From positions 1-64,000 of the forward strand of contig DASXGX010000159.1 of the NCBI GenBank assembly GCA_036488815.1: a stretch of 64,000 nucleotides of DNA, read 5' to 3'. A program made the translations under genes and the position numbers. The notes below the pieces were generated by a model. The model had not been told where the DNA came from. It did not search any database and saw nothing but the letters and a program-made list of their open reading frames with translations. Shown one piece after another: positions 52,916-61,786 of the stretch (within the stretch, counting starts at the first letter, position 1; each line of letters begins with the position of its first letter). The stretch is from Roseiarcus sp036488815 (GTDB lineage Bacteria; Pseudomonadota; Alphaproteobacteria; Rhizobiales; Beijerinckiaceae).

Positions 52916-54158
52916 GCGAGCCTTTCGGTTCGAGCAGGCGTCGTACGACGTCGATCAGCGAGCGCGTCTCCGTGACGCGGAAGAAGGGGCATTCTGCGGC
53001 CGCCGCCGCGGCGGCGTCCCGGTCGTCGTCGCCGACGAAGGGCGTGCGGGTGAGATCGAGATGGAAGTCGCGTTGCGCCTGGTGCAGCAGGCCCGGCCTC
53101 GGCTTTCTGCAGTCGCAGCCCTCATCCCAATCGTGCGGGCAATAGTAGATCGCGTCGATCCGGCCGCCGGCCTCGGCGGCCTCGTCCTTCATGCGGTCGT
53201 GCACGCTCTGAAGGTCGGCCTCGCTCATGGCGGCGCGGCCGACGCCCGGCTGGTTGGACGCGATCATGGTGCGATAGCCCGCTTCGCGCAGCAGCCGCAG
53301 CGCTTCGCGCGCGCCCGGCAGCCATTCCCACTCGCTCCAGTTCCGCACGTATTGGGCGCGCGGCGGCTTGCGATTGAGAACGCCGTCACGATCGAGAAGG
53401 ATCGCGGGCTCCCGGCGAAAAAAGGCTTCCGTGGCCGGCAATCGGTCGAGCGAGCCGATGCTGTAATAGCGATGGTCGCTGGCGTAGGCGCCAAGGCGGC
53501 GCTGCTCGGCGAGCGGCGTGTAGACCGCCTCTTCCAGCAACGTGTCCTCTTCGGGGAGCAACTCGAGCGCCAGATCGGTCAGGATGGCGTAGCTGATCTC
53601 GACTTCACGCAGCCCGGGAGCCGCGCGCCGTCGATCGAAGATCTGCACGTCTTGATTGTGATCGAGCCGCACGCCGCCGCGCGAATAGCCGTCTTTGTTG
53701 GTGTAGCAGGTGATCAGCGCAGGCTTGCCGGCGTCGCAGAAGCGCGTCCAAAGCCGCTCCATCTGCATCGGCCAGTAATTGTCGCAGTAGAGCAAGAGAA
53801 AGCACGGGTCGATCATGTCCCGCGCGGCCGAGACCCTGCTGCTCGTCAATTGCTCTGGCGCCGTCACCGAATAGTCGATGCGCACGCCGAAGCGGCTGCC
53901 GTCGCCGAAGTGGTTCCGCACGACCTCTGGGAGATAGCCGAGCAGGAGCAGGATTCGCTCAAAACCCTGACTGCGAAGCTGCTCGATCTGATATTCGAGG
54001 AACGGGCGCCCGAGAATTGGGACCATGGGCTTCGGCCGGTCGTCCGTGATCGGGCGCATCCGCTCGCCGCGCCCGCCGGCCAGAATCACCGCCTGCCTCG
54101 GCCGATCATAAAGCCTGCCTTCGATGCGGGCGCGAGGCCAAGCGGCGTCGACTCTCAT
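52902..54158 (-). CDS. Fusion of heptose-1-phosphate guanylyltransferase (HddC-like) and heptose bisphosphate phosphatase (GmhB-like)
   Basis: This 418-residue protein joins two enzymes. Residues about 20-235 are a sugar nucleotidyltransferase (AVILAGGRGERMRPITDDRPKP... with CDNYWP), which would activate heptose-1-phosphate. Residues about 250-410 are a HAD phosphatase: AILLDRDGVLNR (DxDGxxN), SNQPGVGR, the GmhB zinc loop CPHDWDEGCDCRKP near 340-354 and VGDDDRDAAAA. The start is ATG 54158, overlapping the gmhA stop (ATGA). Both activities are normally separate proteins. The order nucleotidyltransferase-phosphatase is opposite to the reaction order. Confidence 0.9.
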   Translation of the reverse strand: MRVDAAWPRARIEGRLYDRPRQAVILAGGRGERMRPITDDRPKPMVPILGRPFLEYQIEQLRSQGFERILLLLGYLPEVVRNHFGDGSRFGVRIDYSVTAPEQLTSSRVSAARDMIDPCFLLLYCDNYWPMQMERLWTRFCDAGKPALITCYTNKDGYSRGGVRLDHNQDVQIFDRRRAAPGLREVEISYAILTDLALELLPEEDTLLEEAVYTPLAEQRRLGAYASDHRYYSIGSLDRLPATEAFFRREPAILLDRDGVLNRKPPRAQYVRNWSEWEWLPGAREALRLLREAGYRTMIASNQPGVGRAAMSEADLQSVHDRMKDEAAEAGGRIDAIYYCPHDWDEGCDCRKPRPGLLHQAQRDFHLDLTRTPFVGDDDRDAAAAAAAECPFFRVTETRSLIDVVRRLLEPKGSLAHA

Positions 54159-54793
54159 TGCTTCGTATCCGGCCGGTCGGCGACGAGGCAGCGGGTGATC
54201 GCGTGGCAGATCGCCGAGTGAACATCTTCGACAAGTTCGTAGGCGCCCTTCTCCGTGCGCACGCAAACGGTCTCGTCCGCGAGAGTCTTCAGCGCGCCGC
54301 CGTCAAACCCCACCAGGGCGACGCAGGTCACGCTGAGCCCGCGCGCCAGTTCGAACGCCCGGACGAGGTTGGGCGAGTTGCCGCTCGCCGAAATGCAGGT
54401 GAGAACGTCGCCCGGAGAGGCGAAATTCTCAAGCTGACCGGCGAAGCTGCGCTCGTAGCCCTCGTCGTTCGACAACGCCGAGAACCACGACACGTTGTCG
54501 GACAGGTTCATGACCCGCATCGGCCTGCGGCCCGAGCGCTTGGTCGCCTTGCCGAGATCGTTGACCCAATGCGAAGCGGTGGCGGAGCTGCCCCCGTTCC
54601 CGGCGATGTAGATGAAAGCGCCGCGATCGCGAGCGTCGCGGAAGACCTCGACGACTCTCTGGACCGCGCCGGTCGGCACTTCCTCGAGAACCCGGCGCAC
54701 ATTGGCGAAATGCGTCGTGATGACGTCCGGCGCGACGGGCGAGATCGAGACGACCGCTGGCGCAACCTGGGGATCGGACAGAATGGCTCGCAT
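54155..54793 (-). CDS. gmhA: Sedoheptulose 7-phosphate isomerase (GmhA-like SIS protein)
   Basis: This 212-residue SIS-domain protein shows IAGNGGSSATASHWVNDLGK (phosphosugar loop), ISASGNSPNLVRAFELARG and the C-terminal EDVHSAICHAITRCL helix, which carries the metal/active-site Glu and His of GmhA. It starts the pathway by making D-glycero-D-manno-heptose 7-phosphate. It is the first gene of the operon, preceded by 134 bp. The sequence upstream is AT-rich on part (ACTAGTATTGAG) but shows no convincing promoter. Confidence 0.88.
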   Translation of the reverse strand: MRAILSDPQVAPAVVSISPVAPDVITTHFANVRRVLEEVPTGAVQRVVEVFRDARDRGAFIYIAGNGGSSATASHWVNDLGKATKRSGRRPMRVMNLSDNVSWFSALSNDEGYERSFAGQLENFASPGDVLTCISASGNSPNLVRAFELARGLSVTCVALVGFDGGALKTLADETVCVRTEKGAYELVEDVHSAICHAITRCLVADRPDTKQ

Positions 54794-54927
54794 CGGCTTC
54801 TCCCTCGCAGTTGGACCGCCCGCAGAACAAAAACTAGTATTGAGAAAGTCCAGTCCGCGTCGGGACCTAGTACAGCATCGAATGGCGTGGGCGGCATTGA
54901 CGCATTGGGAGTAAGTCCGCAGACGCG

Positions 54928-56094
54928 CTACGCCGGAGCGTAGGACCGGACTGCCGCCGCGATTTCGCTCAGCCGCGATTTGCGCTCACCGAGCTGCGGC
55001 AGCGGCTCGACGCCAACCGTCGCGAGGATGAGCTCCCAGCGATAGACCCAATCGTGACGCAGGAGGCACTGCGTGGCGCTCGTTCGGCGCAGACGCTCGA
55101 TGCGCTGCGGCTGCGCCTCCAAGTCTTCGATCGCCGCAACGATGTCGCCGGTCTCGGGCGGCACCTCGATGACCGCGTCCGGCCAATCGAAGCACTCGTC
55201 GAATTCGGGGCAGCGCGGCGCGGTTCCCAGGATCACGGCGCCGCCGGCGGCGCCTTCGAACAAGCGTGAAGGGAGCACCTGCTCGCTGGCGACCTTGCTG
55301 GATTTCGTATTCGCCAGCGTCGCCGGGCTCAGGGCTATGAAGTAGCGGCTACGCTTGATGACGTTGGCCAACAGCAGCCGATGCTCGCCCCAATCCTTGA
55401 CCCTGGAATCCGTGCTCGAGAGGGAATCGTAGAGATAGAACAGCTCGCCGCGCGCGCTCGCCGCTACGAGCTGCCGATGAAGCGCCGGCGAGCGGTTGCC
55501 ATAGGAGTAGACGTCGACGACTCTTTGGGGCGGCGAGGGATACGGCGACGCGATGAGCGCGTCGACCCCGGTCGGCAAATAAGAGCAGGAGGCGCGCGTA
55601 TAGGAGAAGAGCTTCGGAATGCACGCGCTGTGGAGCAGGAACACATGGTCGAACTGGTCTAGCAGCTTCAGGTAGGAGCGATCCTGTTCGAGCGTGGTCG
55701 ACCACAGTTCGAACAAATAAGCCACGGCGATTTTGCATCGGCGCCGCCAATTGGGGATCCGCGTGAGCTCGACGAGGCTCTGCGGACTCCACGCCACGAA
55801 CAGGAACATCTCGTAATTCTGTTCGAGTTGAACCGGCTCGATCGTCGGCGCATTCTTGAGCCCGAGCCCCTTGCGCAATCCGCCCACCAGGCGGTTGAAG
55901 TCGCGCTGCACGTTGTGCCCGTCGTGCGGCGGCATGATCGCGCCGAAGCGCCGTTCAATGTAATTATCGATGCCGGGGGCGACGAGATCCACGTCGTCGC
56001 ACTCGGCGACAATGCGGCAAAACTCGTAGGACAAGGCAAAGTGCGCTTTGTCTTTCGCATTGAACTCGGACACTACAAGTGTTCGTCTCGTCAA
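54928..56094 (-). CDS. Glycosyltransferase-like protein (GT-B, Glyco_trans_1_2/CgeB-type)
   Basis: This protein of about 388 residues has a GT-B-like layout. The C-terminal half contains RSRYFIALSPATLANTKSS, LPSRLFEGAAGGAVILGTAPRCPEFDECFDWPDAVIEVPPETGDIVAAIEDL, the usual donor-domain end. The N-terminal half (VVSEFNAKDKAHFALSYEFCRIVAE) is less conserved. The start is TTG 56094 behind a GAGGAG site, since no ATG precedes the conserved region. It lies upstream of and co-directional with the heptose operon, so it may transfer the heptose or fucose made there. Confidence 0.78.
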   Translation of the reverse strand: MTRRTLVVSEFNAKDKAHFALSYEFCRIVAECDDVDLVAPGIDNYIERRFGAIMPPHDGHNVQRDFNRLVGGLRKGLGLKNAPTIEPVQLEQNYEMFLFVAWSPQSLVELTRIPNWRRRCKIAVAYLFELWSTTLEQDRSYLKLLDQFDHVFLLHSACIPKLFSYTRASCSYLPTGVDALIASPYPSPPQRVVDVYSYGNRSPALHRQLVAASARGELFYLYDSLSSTDSRVKDWGEHRLLLANVIKRSRYFIALSPATLANTKSSKVASEQVLPSRLFEGAAGGAVILGTAPRCPEFDECFDWPDAVIEVPPETGDIVAAIEDLEAQPQRIERLRRTSATQCLLRHDWVYRWELILATVGVEPLPQLGERKSRLSEIAAAVRSYAPA

Positions 56095-56144
56095 GCGCAG
56101 GCACTCCTCGGCCCTAGGGCGGCTTCCTGAACAGCCGGCGCCGC

Positions 56145-57782
56145 TCAGGCGGCGACGATCACCTCTCGCTCCTTGCGTTGCGGCAAAGGCTGTCGCCCGA
56201 GAATCATGTCGGACGCCTTTTCCGCAATCATGAACACCGCCGCAGACGTGTTCGCCGAGGGCACGAAAGGCATGATCGACGCGTCGGCGACCCTCAGTCC
56301 GTCGAGGCCATGGACGCGCAATTGGTCGTCGACGACCGACGCCGGATCGCTGCGCGGGCCCATGCGGCACGTGCCGCACAAATGATAAGCGGTCAGTCCG
56401 GCCTCGCGGGCGAAATCGAGACAACCCGCTTCGTCGTTGACGAAGGCCCCGGGCAGCTCTTCGCCATCGTAATAGGGCTGCAGCGCCGGCGCGGCGAGAA
56501 TGCGCCGCATCGCCGCGACGCCATCGATGGCGACCCGCTGGTCCAGTTCGTCCTGAAGGTAGTTCGGCTGGATGATCGGGGCCGCGAAGGGGTCGGCCGA
56601 ACGGGCTCGGACGTAGCCGACGCTCCTCGGGCGCAATTGATAGAACCCGACCTTGAGAACCGGGAACCTTTCGGAGGGATTGCTGGCGTAATTGCCGAGA
56701 GCGAGGTCGATCTGAACATCGGGCGCCGAGCGGAGATCGCGCGAATTCACAAAGCCGTAAACGAGCGAGGGGCTGCTTGCCAGCACGCTCGGCCGGCCCC
56801 ACAGCCATTTCGCGCCTTCACGCAGGAGCGCCAGGCCGCGTCCGCTTATCGTTTGCCTGTTCATGCGGACGACCAGGTGGACCATGTAGTGATCTTGCAG
56901 ATAAGCGCCGACAGGCAAGTCATGGAGCGCCGGCACGCCGAGTTCGGCGAGCAGCGCGCGCGGGCCGACGCCGGAGATTTGCAACAGCTTCGCCGAATTC
57001 GCGGCACCGGCGGCGAGGATCACTTCGCAGCGCGCCGTGACCTCGCGAACCTCGCCGTGAGAGCCCTGCACATAGCGAACGCCGACAGCTCGCCGGTCTT
57101 CGAACAGAAGCGCGGTCGCCTCGGCGTTGGTTCGGACCTCCAGGTTTTGGAGCTTGGCGACCGGTCGCAAGAAGGCGCTGGCGGCGCTGACGCGCCAGCC
57201 ATTTTCGATGTAGCGCTGATAATAGCCGACGCCCGCTTGGCTTGCGCCGTTATAATCGGGGTTGAGCGGCATCCCGAGTTCCTGAGCGGCCTCGATGAAC
57301 GCGTCGCACAGCGGATGGCGCCAATCGCAATCGGTGACGGGCAGCGGTCCCTCGACGCCGCGGTAGCGCGGATCGGCGCTTCCGACTCGGCGCTCGCTGC
57401 GCTTGAAGTACGGCAGCACGTCGGCGTAACTCCAGCCGCGGTTGCCCTGCCGGGCCCAATCGTCGAAGTCGTCCGGGCAGCCCCGGTTGTAGTTCATCCC
57501 GTTGATGGCGGTCGAGCCGCCGAGCGTCTTGCCCTGCGGCATGGGGATTGGGCGGTTCGCCGTTCCCGCGCCGGGCTCAGTTTCGTACTGCCAGGCGTAT
57601 TTCGGGTTCGAGCACGCCTTGTAGACGCCGGCCGGCACTCTCAGGATCATGTTGTTGTCGGGAGGTCCGGCCTCCAGAACGCAAACCGTGTGCGATCCGG
57701 CGGCGGCCAAGCGATTGGCCAACACGCAACCGGCCGCCCCAGCGCCGACGATGACGTAGTCGAAAGCGTCGCGATCCCCCAT
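56145..57782 (-). CDS. GMC family FAD-dependent oxidoreductase (choline dehydrogenase-like)
   Basis: This 545-residue flavoenzyme has the N-terminal FAD motif YVIVGAGAAGCVLANRLAAAG with VCVLEAG, the GMC signature GKTLGGSTAINGMNYNRG and the C-terminal LTAYHLCGTCRMGPRSDPASVVD / ADASIMPFVPSANTSAAVFMIAEKASD, including the catalytic His and Asn. Members oxidise alcohols or sugars with FAD. It is 50 bp upstream of the glycosyltransferase gene on the same strand. Substrate unknown; a sugar alcohol or polymer end is possible. Confidence 0.92.
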   Translation of the reverse strand: MGDRDAFDYVIVGAGAAGCVLANRLAAAGSHTVCVLEAGPPDNNMILRVPAGVYKACSNPKYAWQYETEPGAGTANRPIPMPQGKTLGGSTAINGMNYNRGCPDDFDDWARQGNRGWSYADVLPYFKRSERRVGSADPRYRGVEGPLPVTDCDWRHPLCDAFIEAAQELGMPLNPDYNGASQAGVGYYQRYIENGWRVSAASAFLRPVAKLQNLEVRTNAEATALLFEDRRAVGVRYVQGSHGEVREVTARCEVILAAGAANSAKLLQISGVGPRALLAELGVPALHDLPVGAYLQDHYMVHLVVRMNRQTISGRGLALLREGAKWLWGRPSVLASSPSLVYGFVNSRDLRSAPDVQIDLALGNYASNPSERFPVLKVGFYQLRPRSVGYVRARSADPFAAPIIQPNYLQDELDQRVAIDGVAAMRRILAAPALQPYYDGEELPGAFVNDEAGCLDFAREAGLTAYHLCGTCRMGPRSDPASVVDDQLRVHGLDGLRVADASIMPFVPSANTSAAVFMIAEKASDMILGRQPLPQRKEREVIVAA

Positions 57783-58003
57783 GGGCTCCAGACTCCAGAC
57801 ATCGGGAAGGCAAGATTCTGAGCAGAAGGATCACAGGCCGAGCCGCCTTCGTCAGCCGTTCATCCGCAGTACCCCTTCGGGGTCCTTCCTGAGCGCCGCC
57901 CGGGTCGTCATCCTTCCCTTTGCAGGCGTCAGGCGCGTCCAGCAGCCGGGTTAGGCGGCCCAGCGGGCAACGAAGCGACCAGCCGCCCGTAGAAGGACGC
58001 ATT

Positions 58004-59056
58004 ATGGATCGTCGCCAACTGCTTACCGTCCTCTTGGGGGTCACTGCGTCGCGGCTCGTCATCGCGGAGCCGCGCACCCCGGCTGCGCCGCCGCCTATGC
58101 GCAAGCCCGAGGGCCCGAGAGAGGCGCTGGCGCCGAGCGGCCCTGTCGCCTCGCAAGCCGACGGGCAAGTGATCGCGAACCTCGATATCGATTCGCGCTT
58201 CGGCGACGCGGTCACCGTCACCCATCAAGGCGTCACGGTCCGCAATTGCCGCATCCGCCACGACGGCCGGCACGGCGTCCATGCGACAAGTGCGATCGGG
58301 CTCGTGCTGCAAGATCTCGAGATCGCCCACATCGGCGCTCCTGCCTCGGGCGCCGCCCTGGGCCCGCATCGCAACAACATCAACCTCCAGGGCTGCCCGA
58401 ATGCGACGATCACCCGCGTGAAAGCGTCGAGCGGGTCGAGCAACATCTATCTCGAGCATAGCGAGGGCGCGCGCCTCAGCTTTCTCGAATTGCACGACGC
58501 GCGAGGTCCCGAGCCGCGCGGCCAGAACGTGCAGTTCAACCAATCGCCGAACTCGATCCTGGAGGACTTCTCGGCCGAGAACGGTCCGACCTCGTGGACC
58601 GAGGACAATGTCTCTGCGTACCGGTCGGATCGCTGCGTCATCCGGCGGGGCCTCGTCTCTTACAACAACAGCCCAACCGGCGACGGGATCATGATCGAAG
58701 CCGGTTTCGATTGTCTCGTCGAGGATGTGGACGCGCTCCAGCAAGGCAATGGCGCCTTCGCCGCGGTTCCGGACGAAATCGTCGGCTCCGGCGGCTGTAG
58801 CTTCCTTCGTTGTCGAACCGCCCGTAGCTATAACGGCCGGCGCGATGGCCGTGACGCGCCGAGCTCCAACGGTTTGTCAATCTACGCAAAGATCTCGCCC
58901 GGCGCGCGAAAGCACAGCGTGACGGATTGCCACTACGACGCGTTGGCGAACCCGAAGAACCTGATCTGGGATGTTCGCTCCATCAATCCGGGCTGGTCCT
59001 TCACCCGCCGGACCTTCACGCCCCGCGCCCCCATCCGCCTCGTCTTCGATTGGTAG
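58004..59056 (+). CDS. Secreted right-handed parallel beta-helix protein
   Basis: This 350-residue protein has an N-terminal export signal (MDRRQLLTVLLGVTASRLVIA, Tat-like) and a proline-rich linker to about residue 45. It is then built of parallel beta-helix coils (GVTVRNCRIRHDGRHGVHATSAIGLVLQDLEIAHIG, NATITRVKASSGSSNIYLEHSEGARLSFLELHDA, CVIRRGLVSYNNSPTGDGIMIEAG, GCSFLRCRTARSYN). The fold is shared by polysaccharide lyases, epimerases and pectate-lyase-like proteins. GAAGGA precedes ATG 58004. It probably acts on the polymer of the second polysaccharide locus. Confidence 0.8.
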   Translation: MDRRQLLTVLLGVTASRLVIAEPRTPAAPPPMRKPEGPREALAPSGPVASQADGQVIANLDIDSRFGDAVTVTHQGVTVRNCRIRHDGRHGVHATSAIGLVLQDLEIAHIGAPASGAALGPHRNNINLQGCPNATITRVKASSGSSNIYLEHSEGARLSFLELHDARGPEPRGQNVQFNQSPNSILEDFSAENGPTSWTEDNVSAYRSDRCVIRRGLVSYNNSPTGDGIMIEAGFDCLVEDVDALQQGNGAFAAVPDEIVGSGGCSFLRCRTARSYNGRRDGRDAPSSNGLSIYAKISPGARKHSVTDCHYDALANPKNLIWDVRSINPGWSFTRRTFTPRAPIRLVFDW

Positions 59057-59060
59057 CGCG

Positions 59061-59768
59061 TCACGACAAGCGGTTCAGCCGAATGAAGGAGAGCTCCTTT
59101 CCGCCGGGCGAAACGGCGAAGAGGGAATAGCCCGCGTGCCTGATCGCGTCCACCGCAGCGAGGGTCTGCGACACCCCGATCTGATGCAGACGATGATGGA
59201 ATTCGACGAGAAGCTGCTGGGGCAGAACCGCTGACGCGAGGATGTCGGGAATGACTTCGTATTCCAAGCCTTCAACGTCGAGCTTCAAGACGTCGACGCG
59301 ACGCAGCTTCAGCGTCGCCACGATGGAGGCGTACCGCTGCACCTGGCAGAAAACTGGAACGCCGCCGGCCGATTTCGCGGAGTAATTGCCGCGGCTCTCC
59401 TTGTCCGGCAGCATGAAGATCTCGGTTCCGTCGACGTTCGAGATGCCGACCGGCGACACCTTCATGTTGTCTGGCAACTCACGCGCCGCGATCCAATTCA
59501 GGCTTATCGGCGTCGGATCGAACCCGTGCACGATAGCGTCGTATCGGCGGATCATTTCCTCGTCGAAGGAGATGTCGTCGCCCAACCCGAAAGAGAGCAC
59601 GACTGGGTTCGCGGTATTGGCGAGCGGCTCGACCGCGACGATCCAACCGCCATAGTCGGAGCCGACATACGTCGTCTCGACCGTCAGTTCGGGTCTGAGC
59701 AGATGGTCCGTCCCGAGTCCAGCTCGGACGACGCGCTTGCAGTACCGAAGCCAAGAGGGATTGTACAC
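59061..59768 (-). CDS. FkbM family methyltransferase
   Basis: This 235-residue protein has the FkbM core: SFGLGDDISFDEEM, VLKLDVEGLEYEVIPDIL (the family's LKxDVEGxE motif) and LLVEFHHRLHQIG. FkbM enzymes O-methylate sugars or hydroxyl groups with SAM. The SAM-binding N-terminal part is shorter than usual, with YVGSDYGGWIVAVEP before the GLGDDISFDE motif. It converges with the beta-helix gene, leaving only 4 bp between stops. Confidence 0.8.
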   Translation of the reverse strand: MYNPSWLRYCKRVVRAGLGTDHLLRPELTVETTYVGSDYGGWIVAVEPLANTANPVVLSFGLGDDISFDEEMIRRYDAIVHGFDPTPISLNWIAARELPDNMKVSPVGISNVDGTEIFMLPDKESRGNYSAKSAGGVPVFCQVQRYASIVATLKLRRVDVLKLDVEGLEYEVIPDILASAVLPQQLLVEFHHRLHQIGVSQTLAAVDAIRHAGYSLFAVSPGGKELSFIRLNRLS

Positions 59769-59856
59769 GCCGGAAGTTCCGTCGCTGGCTGAATGACGCC
59801 TTCACACATACGACGGGTTTCGTTGCGCGAGAAACAAATCCTTAGAGGTACTCTCC

Positions 59857-59888
59857 TTCGGCGAACGCCGGCGCCGGCGTTCGCCGAA
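59857..59888. repeat. 32-bp perfect palindrome in a divergent intergenic region
   Basis: The left half TTCGGCGAACGCCGGC (59857-59872) is followed without a spacer by its exact reverse complement GCCGGCGTTCGCCGAA (59873-59888). A related small palindrome CGCCG-AA-CGGCG lies at 59911-59922. The region 59769-60097 separates the divergent FkbM and GT26 genes and otherwise shows no gene. Neither side has a T-run, so this may be a regulatory or cruciform-forming site rather than a terminator. Confidence 0.85.
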
Positions 59889-60097
59889 CGTCTACGCGCG
59901 CCATTCGATGCGCCGAACGGCGTTGAATCGCGGTCCTTCGCTTATTCATCTCGTCGGACGGCGCTTAATGAGTACCGCCGGGGAAGGATGCCGGCGCGGC
60001 TCCATCGTTCCGAATGGCAATTGTACGCGCCCAGTTTACGAACTCTGATGATTCACCGCGACCGCGTGGCCGCCCGCACGGTGAGACCTCGACTTCC

Positions 60098-60886
60098 ATG
60101 GCCGAACCAGCCGCTTTTCCAATTCGAATACGCGAGGACGTCCTCAGGGCGCCAATCGACGTTCTGAGCTGGAACGAAGCGGTCGAGCGCATCTTCGGCT
60201 GGGCGTTCGAAGGGGAAAGCCGGACCGTCTGCATTTGCAACGTGCACAGCGTGGTGACTGCGCGACAGCTTCCCACCCACGCGAACGCGATCAAGCACGC
60301 CGATCTCGTCACTCCCGATGGCGCGCCGATCGCCTGGATTTTGCGAAGGAAGGGCCACCGCCACCAGCCAAGGATCAGCGGGCCCGACCTCATGTGGGCA
60401 TGCTGCGGCGTGGCGGCCAAGCTCGGCACGGCGATGATGCTCTATGGGGGAACGTCGTCGACCGTTCGGCGCCTCGATCAGAGGCTTCGCGCGGAATTTC
60501 CAGGCATCAACATCGTCGGCGCGGTCTCGCCTCCGTTTCGCGACCTGTCGCCGGACGAGGACGCAGCGATCGTCGATCAGATCAATCGATCCGGCGCGCG
60601 CATTGTGTGGGTCGGCCTGGGCTGCCCCAAACAGGAAGCCTGGATGCAGGCGCATCATCATCTCATCAATGCGGTGATGGTGGGCGTCGGCGCTGCTTTC
60701 GACTTCCACGCCGGCGTCGCCAAGCGCGCGCCGCTGTGGATGCAGCGGAGCGGCCTGGAATGGCTGCACAGGCTGCTCCAAGACCCGCGGCGGCTAGCGT
60801 CGCGCTATTTCGTCGGCAATTGTATTTTCATCATGGGGGTGCTGCCGGACCTTTTGCTGCCGCGCGCCCACGTCCCCGAACTCTAA
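60098..60886 (+). CDS. WecB/TagA/CpsF family glycosyltransferase (GT26)
   Basis: This 262-residue GT26 enzyme transfers ManNAcA, Glc or similar to lipid-linked acceptors. It has CNVHSVVTARQLPTHANAI, the catalytic-Asp motif LVTPDGAPIAW, YGGTSSTVRRLDQRL, VWVGLGCPKQEAWM and VGAAFDFHAGVAKRAPLWMQRSGLEWLHRLLQDPRRLASRY, the full family set. ATG 60098 gives the usual length; ATG 60014 would add 28 unconserved residues. It belongs to the second polysaccharide locus and is a paralogue of the GT26 half of the fusion protein in the first. Confidence 0.9.
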   Translation: MAEPAAFPIRIREDVLRAPIDVLSWNEAVERIFGWAFEGESRTVCICNVHSVVTARQLPTHANAIKHADLVTPDGAPIAWILRRKGHRHQPRISGPDLMWACCGVAAKLGTAMMLYGGTSSTVRRLDQRLRAEFPGINIVGAVSPPFRDLSPDEDAAIVDQINRSGARIVWVGLGCPKQEAWMQAHHHLINAVMVGVGAAFDFHAGVAKRAPLWMQRSGLEWLHRLLQDPRRLASRYFVGNCIFIMGVLPDLLLPRAHVPEL

Positions 60887-60918
60887 ATCGCGATCCTTGG
60901 AAGCGCTCAGAGGATGCC

Positions 60919-61743
60919 ATGCACAATGGGTCGAAGAATATTAGCGCCAAAAACGATCGCACGCAGACCCTGCTCGTCACGACGTCATGGGACGACGGCC
61001 ATCCCTCGGATCTGCGTCTCGCCGACCTGATGGAAAAGCACCGGCTGCACGGAACGTTTTACGTTCCATGCCGCAATTCGGAAGGCAAGCCCGTGATGGA
61101 CGCAGCGCAAATCGTCTCGCTCGGGCGACGCTTCGAGATTGGCGGCCATACGCAAAACCACGTCGATCTCACGGCGCTGACGCCTGCTTCCGCCGCCGCT
61201 GAGATCCGCTCCAACAAAGCGAGACTGGAGGACCTGCTCGGCAGGGAGGTCTGCGGCTTCGCGTATGTGCGCGGTCGCCACAACCGCCTCGTTCGCGACC
61301 TCGTCGACCAAGCCGGCTTTCGTTACGCGCGGACGATCAGGAACCTGATGGACGCGCCCGGCGGCGACCGCCTGCAGGTTCCGACGACGGCGCAGTTTTT
61401 CCCGCATGTGGCGTCGACCTATCTCAGGAACTACGCGAGCGGAGGGCCCACCCTCAAACGCACCGCCGTTCTCGCAGCCATACTCGGCGAAGGCGAACTC
61501 GCCGCGCGCGTCGCCAAGGCCGCCTCCGCCTGCGCGTCCGCCGGCGGCTTCTTTCACCTCTGGGGCCATTCGTGGGAATTGGACCAGAACGACCTCTGGG
61601 GTGAGCTCGATCGCGCCTTTGCTCGCCTCACCGAGCTCGGCGCGCGCTTCGTCAGCAACGCTGCGTGGTGCGCCAGTCTCGTGGCGAGCGCGCAGGCGCA
61701 GGAACAACGCGCTCGCGACGTGCGCTCGGAGACACCGGCATGA
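60919..61743 (+). CDS. Polysaccharide deacetylase family protein
   Basis: This 274-residue CE4-like protein has TTSWDDGHPSDLRLADLMEKHRLHGTFYV (motif 1), FEIGGHTQNHVDLTALTP (motif 2, HxxxH) and FAYVRGRHN (motif 3 variant, where the usual P-G is changed). The C-terminal FFHLWGHSWELDQNDLW carries the later catalytic His. ATG 60919 follows the GT26 gene by 32 bp and is preceded by a modest AGAGGA site. It probably deacetylates a sugar of the second polymer. Confidence 0.85.
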   Translation: MHNGSKNISAKNDRTQTLLVTTSWDDGHPSDLRLADLMEKHRLHGTFYVPCRNSEGKPVMDAAQIVSLGRRFEIGGHTQNHVDLTALTPASAAAEIRSNKARLEDLLGREVCGFAYVRGRHNRLVRDLVDQAGFRYARTIRNLMDAPGGDRLQVPTTAQFFPHVASTYLRNYASGGPTLKRTAVLAAILGEGELAARVAKAASACASAGGFFHLWGHSWELDQNDLWGELDRAFARLTELGARFVSNAAWCASLVASAQAQEQRARDVRSETPA

Positions 61744-61786
61744 CCGCGCTCGCCGGGGATCTTATCCGCCAAGAAAAGGATCTCTG

